This document shows, in pieces, positions 59,001 through 64,000 of a stretch of 64,000 nucleotides of DNA; the first letter of the stretch is position 1; each line of letters opens with the position of its first letter. The notes under the pieces are model-generated. The model was not told the DNA's origin. It was given only the letters and a program-made list of their open reading frames with translations, and did not search any database. The stretch spans positions 186,001-250,000 of the forward strand of contig JAUIRK010000227.1 in NCBI GenBank assembly GCA_030549495.1, written 5' to 3'. Made by a program: the position numbers and the translations under genes. The stretch comes from Nectonema munidae (taxonomy: Eukaryota; Nematomorpha; Nectonematoida; Nectonematidae).

Positions 59001-60311
59001 AAAATTAATTGGGTTCTTAATCTTATCTCTTGTACTTCCTTCGTACGCATGCATGCATTCTTGCACCTTCAACTCAGCCGTAAGAAAAATCATCATCTCT
59101 TCAAATTTATCCACACTCTTAGTGTTACAAAAATGTATATACCAATTTAATCTTATACTACGTGGCAACTTTTCTTCTACAATGGAGACCGTGTTGGAGT
59201 TTTTAATTTTATATGCTAAATTAATAGACTCTAAATCAAAAATCGCTCTTTTAAGCATATTTACGAATTCACAAAAGCTTTTATGATCACCTGGTTTTAA
59301 TACTTGCTGACTTTTAATATCATTGACAATACTATAAACTACTATCTTGTATCTAAATTTAAAAACATTTCCTCCACGTCATCTTTGCATTAAGGGAGTC
59401 TCGCCTAGCAAAGTTTTTAGTATTAGCGGTGCCGTTCTTGCACCATACACTGGCAAAATGTGTTGAAAAAAGTCACGTTTAAAAGGTAAGTATTCCCTAA
59501 TATTACCTTCAAACTTTCTCATCTTTGGCAATTTAAAACTTATCATGTTTTGAATTGGGTTAGAGCGATTACCTTTATGCTTCTCAGAAACTAATACGTA
59601 ACAGTCTGCTAGCAACGCCATTGAATCATTTTTTAAACTTTCGAACGTTTCGTCAAAAATAAGCGCACGTTCTTTAATTGAATTCTCATGAAAACTTATC
59701 ATATCTTTTAAATCGCTATACATACCTTCCTCGCAGTTATTTGCAGTCTTAATAATTCCTGTTAAACGTACTAATTTATCTTTACTTAATGAAATTTTTG
59801 AATTTAGTACTTTAATTGATTCTTTTAAATTGATAATATAAGAATCAAGGTTAGCTTTAAGGGTTGGATACTACCTTTCATACACTTCTGAAATCCATTC
59901 ATCCTCGTCCTGACTACCGCTATACTCCTTGTGCCCTTCAACGACTTGGTTGTAAAGAACCTCTAAATTCTCTTGTGCGTGCCTCAATTCTTGTAAATCT
60001 CTTACAGCGATGCTCACCGTCTGGTCTATTTTTTTTACAAAAACTAGTCAACTCTCGCTTAGCAATAACCCTCTTTTGCATTGTGAGAAAGTAACTTACA
60101 GTAAATTAACACTTTAAAAAAATACAATTTGTTGAAAAATAATGTATATTGGTATAGATGGCAAGTTACTTCAAACTTGAGGAAAATCTCCAATACTCCC
60201 TCGGATACAAGATCTTCAACTTCTAGGAATCTTTTAAACTGAATTTGGAACCAGCTCCCTTTAAGATTTAGGAATCTTCTTGGATTGTTACGCGAATTGT
60301 AGCGTAGATAA

Positions 60312-60680
60312 GAATTTATTAAACAGAAAAGAAAATGCAGGAATCTTGGATGACGTTTCCAGGGCTCTTCTGGCTCTTTGTCTAGCCTTACTTTAGAAAC
60401 ATTGCATCCAAGAAGTTTTTCCCATGTATATTGCGTGAAACTGACAGGTGGTAAATCGTCTCTTTCAGATGTATATATATGTGTTTGTATATAGATGTGT
60501 GGTATGGACACGATGCAAAGTTGCAAGGTCTTAGTGTAAAAAGAAGTGTGGCTTGGATAGGATAAAAGTACATCATTGTGATGGTATAAATTAGCATGAT
60601 ATAATAAAATCGATTTAACATTTATTTGCATAAAATATAATAAAAACAATTACGATACAATCAACATATATTATGTTACA
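60312..60680 (-). repeat. BEL/Pao 5' LTR
   Basis: 369 bases, same length and ends as the other LTR, with only scattered differences visible. I could not identify a matching target-site duplication outside the pair. Confidence 0.85.
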
Positions 60681-60717
60681 TTCTACTATTATTATTATTA
60701 GTTACATTCTATATATT

Positions 60718-61378
60718 ATTATTAGTTCTTGTTTGTTTAACAAATTCGCGGAACCTACAATTTAAAAAAGTTTTCATATATCATTATACTATTTGCTAAA
60801 ATGAAAATTTTACAATTGTGATATCATAGTATTTGTTCTAATAGATAGGCAACATTTTTTTTTATCAATTTTGTAACCTTCAAGTTTCAAGTTTATTTTA
60901 TCAAATAGTAATCTATAAATCAAAAGATGAAGCCCTTAATTTCCATTTCTCATTTATAAAATTGCTGCGAGAGTTGATGGACATAATATCGACGGACAAA
61001 ATGTCGACACACAAAATGCCGATGAACAACCTTGACAATTTCTTTGAAGAGGAGATGATGTTGATTAATAAATTTTGATTAATGTGTCGACACAATGATA
61101 AAATAGTCAATTACTTAGTTTTTGATTTATTGAAAAGTTAGTTAGTTCGTTTAATCCAAAAACGTTTCTATGCTTCAGTAAAATTCTTGGTGTCGATATT
61201 ATATCCTTTTGGAAGTATCGTCTCAAATATGTTTGTCGACGATTGTCGAAATTTTGCCCGTTGACATTATGCCTGTAGACATTTTGCCCTGCAACCAAAA
61301 TTTGAACTAGCCAATATTCATTTCAATTAAAATATAAAAAGATGCCTCCTGCAGTTTAATAACAGTTCTTTCGAATAA
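60718..61378. repeat. Repeat flanking the BEL/Pao element (also at 55060-55480)
   Basis: Shares TTCTTGTTTGTTTAACAAAT, TTAGTAATCTATAAATCAAA-like and ATAAAAAGATGCCTCCTGCA with 55060-55480, in the same orientation; the left copy lacks about 200 internal bases. The middle (60970-61300) has inverted CAAAATGTCGAC / GTCGAAATTTTGCCC words, a small palindromic element of unknown family. Confidence 0.6.
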
Positions 61379-61491
61379 ACAACATTAAAAAAACTTCTGT
61401 TCAAATTTACTCTTGCACCATCTTTTCAGTCCTGTAAACACTTCTAAGCTTACATAATACATATAATATATATCCTATTTTTCGTTACAAG

Positions 61492-61595
61492 GGAAGAATA
61501 TATACAGAAAACCTTCAAGGATCTTTGCTGGAGCTTGGAAGAAGTGGATTGATGTATAATTATCCTGAATGTGATATGATAGTTCTGAATTCTCC
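61492..61595 (+). CDS. Protease copy B exon (counterpart of 3988-4091)
   Basis: 104 bases with the same acceptor and donor as copy A. Five or so replacements (TEN for TGN, LLELGR for LQELER). Frame open. Confidence 0.6.
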
Positions 61596-62061
61596 GTAAG
61601 ATCCTTTCCTAAATTAATTTGAATAATATACGATTGTTTTTAAGAACTTTAAAGTACCCTAATTCAGGACAACCAACAGATGGTAATAATATTTATAGCA
61701 AATGTTTCTTTACTTTTTTAGAATATAAAACAAGAGCCAAAAAAAGTATAACTTAGGTATAATAAATATCAACAGCTCTTTTCCCAAAACCACTTTTTTA
61801 AATTTGAAATAAATAAAAAAATCCCTAAAAAAGTAATAAATCAAAGAACTCTCTGAGTTTTGGAAAGTATTTACCTAGACTTAAATGCGATTTGTGTAAA
61901 TTTTATTAAATTTGCTTTACTTATAAATTTTGGTGATTAATTTACCTTATCTTATTTTCTTAAAAAAATCAACGCTAATGAATACAGTACTTTTTAAACG
62001 AAAGATAAAATTAGAAAGGCTGATATGAAGAAGGAATCAGAAAATATAAATTAACCAAAGT

Positions 62062-63445
62062 GGCCTTCTCTCGATATTATTGATTTACCAACATATTTAA
62101 TTTTTTGAAAAGAAAAAAGTTATCAATTAACATTTCATATATTAATGTAAAATGACATCAGACAGTCATGCCACCAGAATGCCTTCCTTTTATACCACTT
62201 CACACTTTTAAATAAACATGCAGAGTTTTCTAGATCCTCATCATACGTTTCCTTTCTTCCTTCTCCGTAATCTGTCCATAAAATATCATCTTCTGTTCCA
62301 TCCATAGCATTTGAGATTGAGCAACATTTAAATGAATTTATAATGATGCTAGGATTTAACTCATCCCATGCTTCTTTTACCATTTTTGCATCCATTCTTG
62401 CCATTTTGTTTTGAGAGTGACTTCATAGGATGATTAATTCCTACGTCTATGGGCTGAATTTTGACGTCATACCTCCTGAAATGACAATAACATCTGTTTT
62501 GTGATGTTTATGTAAATGCTTTAGAAATTGGGGATTTCTGTGACACCTAAAAGCATCAAGAAATTTTTTAGCAACCCTCCAACACGTTTTGCCCATACAA
62601 CATCGGCCCAATCTTTCATTAATTCATCATTCATCCATCCCTTTGATTGGAAGCGCACGATAACACCACTTGGAAACTTAGTTGCCTTAGGTGCTTTTTT
62701 TCTTTTGAATACAATATAAGGGGGAAGTTTTGTGCCATCAGACATGCATGTCAGCATCACTGTAAATCTGCTCTTTTCGTGACCTGTAGAAAGAATGGCT
62801 AGGTTAGACGCCCCTTTTTTCAATAGTATAGCTTGACGGGATATCAAAGGTAAGAGGCGTTTGATCAGCATTACCAATTAATGACAAAGGTGGGTCCAGT
62901 TTTTTACGTCGCTTGATGAGAAATCGTTGAAATGCTGTAATCTTTTGTTCGTAGTCTAATCGGGTAGTTTTTGCACATAGCTTTATTTTTTCTCCACATC
63001 CTTATATTGCTTTCATTTAATGTAAATTTACGTGCAGCAGGCCTATTTCCGTTCAATTCCGCATATTCAATGACTTGAAGTTTAAAAGAACTATCGTATG
63101 ATCTTCTGCGAATGAACGTCTTCTTAGACTGCCTGATTATCCCCACACACGCAACCGGAAATTACGCTCTTATTGTTCTTTCTATGTACTTATTATCGTA
63201 CGCTCTATCAATATACCTTCAGAGCTGATAATAATAATACTGCTGTCTCATGTACGTGTTGTGTGGGTAAATATATATTTATATGGTCTATGCCTTATGT
63301 GAGTCAAATTTTTTTCAGTGGTGATCTATGATAGAATTTTTCTCTCTATCAAAATGTCGATGCGTATTATACATAGATATAGGGAATTTCGTTCTTTTTT
63401 AAAAACTAAATAATAAGTGCATATTATACAGGGGTGCGCACTATA
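62062..63445 (-). mobile_element. pogo-type Tc1/mariner transposon, decayed
   Basis: Minus strand. Psq-like HTH: RRSYDSSFKLQVIEYAELNG and ARKFTLNESNIRMWRK (62904-63146). Catalytic parts: NADQTPLTFDIP near 62860 (first Asp), STGHEKSRFTVMLTCMSDG and SKGWMNDELMKDWADVVW (62521-62800), DAFRCH near 62550 (second Asp) and QPIDVGI near 62445 (third Asp), then WDELNPSIIINSFKCC and an acidic C-terminus (62135-62404). All three Asp are present, but three or more frame changes separate the pieces. The right terminus is probably TAGTGCGCACCCCTGTATAA read on the minus strand from about 63443; the left terminus is not seen. It follows directly on the end of homology of protease copy B. Confidence 0.8.
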
Positions 63446-64000
63446 AGTGGGGAAATACGAACTTCAGCGCTTGGCCTTTTTTTCAGAAGTACGCTGTCAG
63501 GAGAATTCCTTCTTGGAAAAGCCATGAATCTTTTTTGACCTACTTTTCTCATAATTAAAACCTTAGAATTGAATTTACCACTAGCAGCAGCTATGATAGA
63601 ATCAGACTTAGTAGGTACCTCCCTACAAAAACAAGTACAAGATTTATTGTTAGCATCAATTATAGTTGCAAGGATAGATTCATCATTACTATTTGCAACA
63701 TCTTTATCTGTATTAATACAAGACGATCTACAAGCTTTAGAAAAGTGACTCATTTTGCTGCACTTGTAGCACTTTGGCTAGAACGTGGTTCTGTAGGATC
63801 CTTTCTGGTGGAAGCAGTGAATGAAGTTGTCTGTTTTGTAGGCATTGAGAGTTGCTCTGAGCTCTCCAGTGCGCGAGCTTGATCGTAGGCACTTATATGT
63901 CTCTTCTAGGTGCTGTTCAGCAGAGACCGAGGAACACTCGCACTTCAAGACTCAATCTTTTCGCAAAACACTTTCGCCAGGTAATTGTTTTCCGGTTGCT
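63446..64000 (-). pseudogene. LTR-retroelement Gag zinc-knuckle fossil
   Basis: A CCHC zinc knuckle (CYKCSKMSHFSKAC, CX2CX4HX4C) is encoded on the minus strand near 63725-63770, with a Lys/Ser/Asn-rich tail reaching about 63450. Knuckles of this sort close the Gag of Ty3/Gypsy-like and other retroelements. The family is not certain, the copy is broken, and it runs off the window. Confidence 0.5.

Larger units (their letters stand above)
55671..60680 (-). mobile_element. BEL/Pao LTR retroelement, fossil copy
   Basis: About 5 kb on the minus strand between two 369-base LTRs. Parts in order from the 5' side: Gag with a DUF1759-like region (about 59380-59720) and further Gag (58917-59258), aspartic protease (58553-58741), a stretch ahead of the RT (57990-58556), reverse transcriptase region (57432-57836), integrase zinc-binding region (56929-57495), integrase core (56638-56829) and integrase C-terminal/DUF5641-like region (56046-56636). 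The set and order are those of BEL/Pao. The copy is clearly broken, with multiple breaks. The two LTRs look almost the same, which suggests fairly recent insertion. Confidence 0.88.
53736..61362. other. Insertion block inside copy B intron
   Basis: Contains, left to right: unassigned AT-rich DNA (53736-54300), a Penelope-like fragment, a short repeat (55060-55480) that recurs at 60718-61378, the BEL/Pao element (55671-60680) and the second copy of that repeat. None of it is in copy A. Confidence 0.65.
50872..62061 (+). pseudogene. M12B metalloprotease locus, copy B, truncated and disrupted
   Basis: 50872-53738 matches 26-2840 of copy A and 61363-62061 matches 3866-4527; both are near-identical by eye. 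Two exons are preserved with the same splice sites: 52896-53074 (DICYASDTL ... MYATVNIGL) and 61492-61595 (GRIYTENLQGSLLELGRSG ... CDMIVLNSP). Between them, 7.6 kb of Penelope-like and BEL/Pao sequence enlarges the intron. Homology stops at 62061, before the active-site exons, and none is found up to 64000, so I call it a truncated paralogue. A further copy of the 3' part outside the window cannot be excluded. Confidence 0.75.

Overview
The window is AT-rich DNA from an animal genome, dense in repeats. It has spliced genes, many families of degenerate transposon, long satellite arrays and microsatellites, and no operon-like gene packing. The mix (Tigger/pogo, hAT, Merlin, TTAA-inserting elements, RTE and CR1/L2-like LINEs, Penelope-like and BEL/Pao elements) fits a repeat-rich invertebrate, perhaps an arthropod such as an arachnid or copepod. 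I cannot fix the species from sequence alone.

The one host gene I can model with confidence is a small secreted-type M12B (reprolysin/ADAM-like) zinc metalloprotease on the + strand. Seven exons run from 1922 to 10097. The catalytic motif HEMGHIFGSQHD is split by an intron, and a short Cys-containing tail ends in Trp/Asn. Its introns hold a Tigger-like MITE, a foldback element (2850-3738) and a hAT fragment (7600-7835). A second copy of the 5' half lies at about 50.87-62.06 kb, with two matching exons. It is split by Penelope-like and BEL/Pao insertions, and homology stops before the catalytic exon, so I read it as a truncated paralogue. The DNA between the copies is almost all mobile elements.

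Layout: 1-10.1 kb protease gene A; 10.8-13.7 kb two hAT fragments in opposite orientation; 13.7-24.3 kb a decayed LINE split by a 9.56-kb structure with TTAA-type termini, which itself holds a LINE, a second TTAA-type structure filled with two ~150-bp satellites, a Tigger element and an unusual transposase-like gene containing a 50-bp tandem repeat; 24.3-27.6 kb a foldback element and a partial direct copy; 27.6-28.2 kb Penelope-like fragment; 28.3-31.8 kb mostly featureless, with one weak exon candidate; 31.8-36.3 kb a MITE-like piece and two decayed LINEs; 36.4-39.7 kb repeats; 39.8-42.8 kb a nearly complete RTE LINE with perfect target-site duplication and three in-frame stops; 43.7-49.6 kb two Tigger elements carrying smaller insertions; 49.6-50.6 kb Merlin; 50.7-62.1 kb protease copy B with its insertions; 62.1-63.45 kb a pogo-like element; 63.45-64 kb a Gag zinc-knuckle fossil.

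Nothing indicates a multi-gene system acting together. The strongest leads are the duplicated protease locus with its datable insertions, and the TTAA-terminated composite carrying an unassigned transposase-like family.
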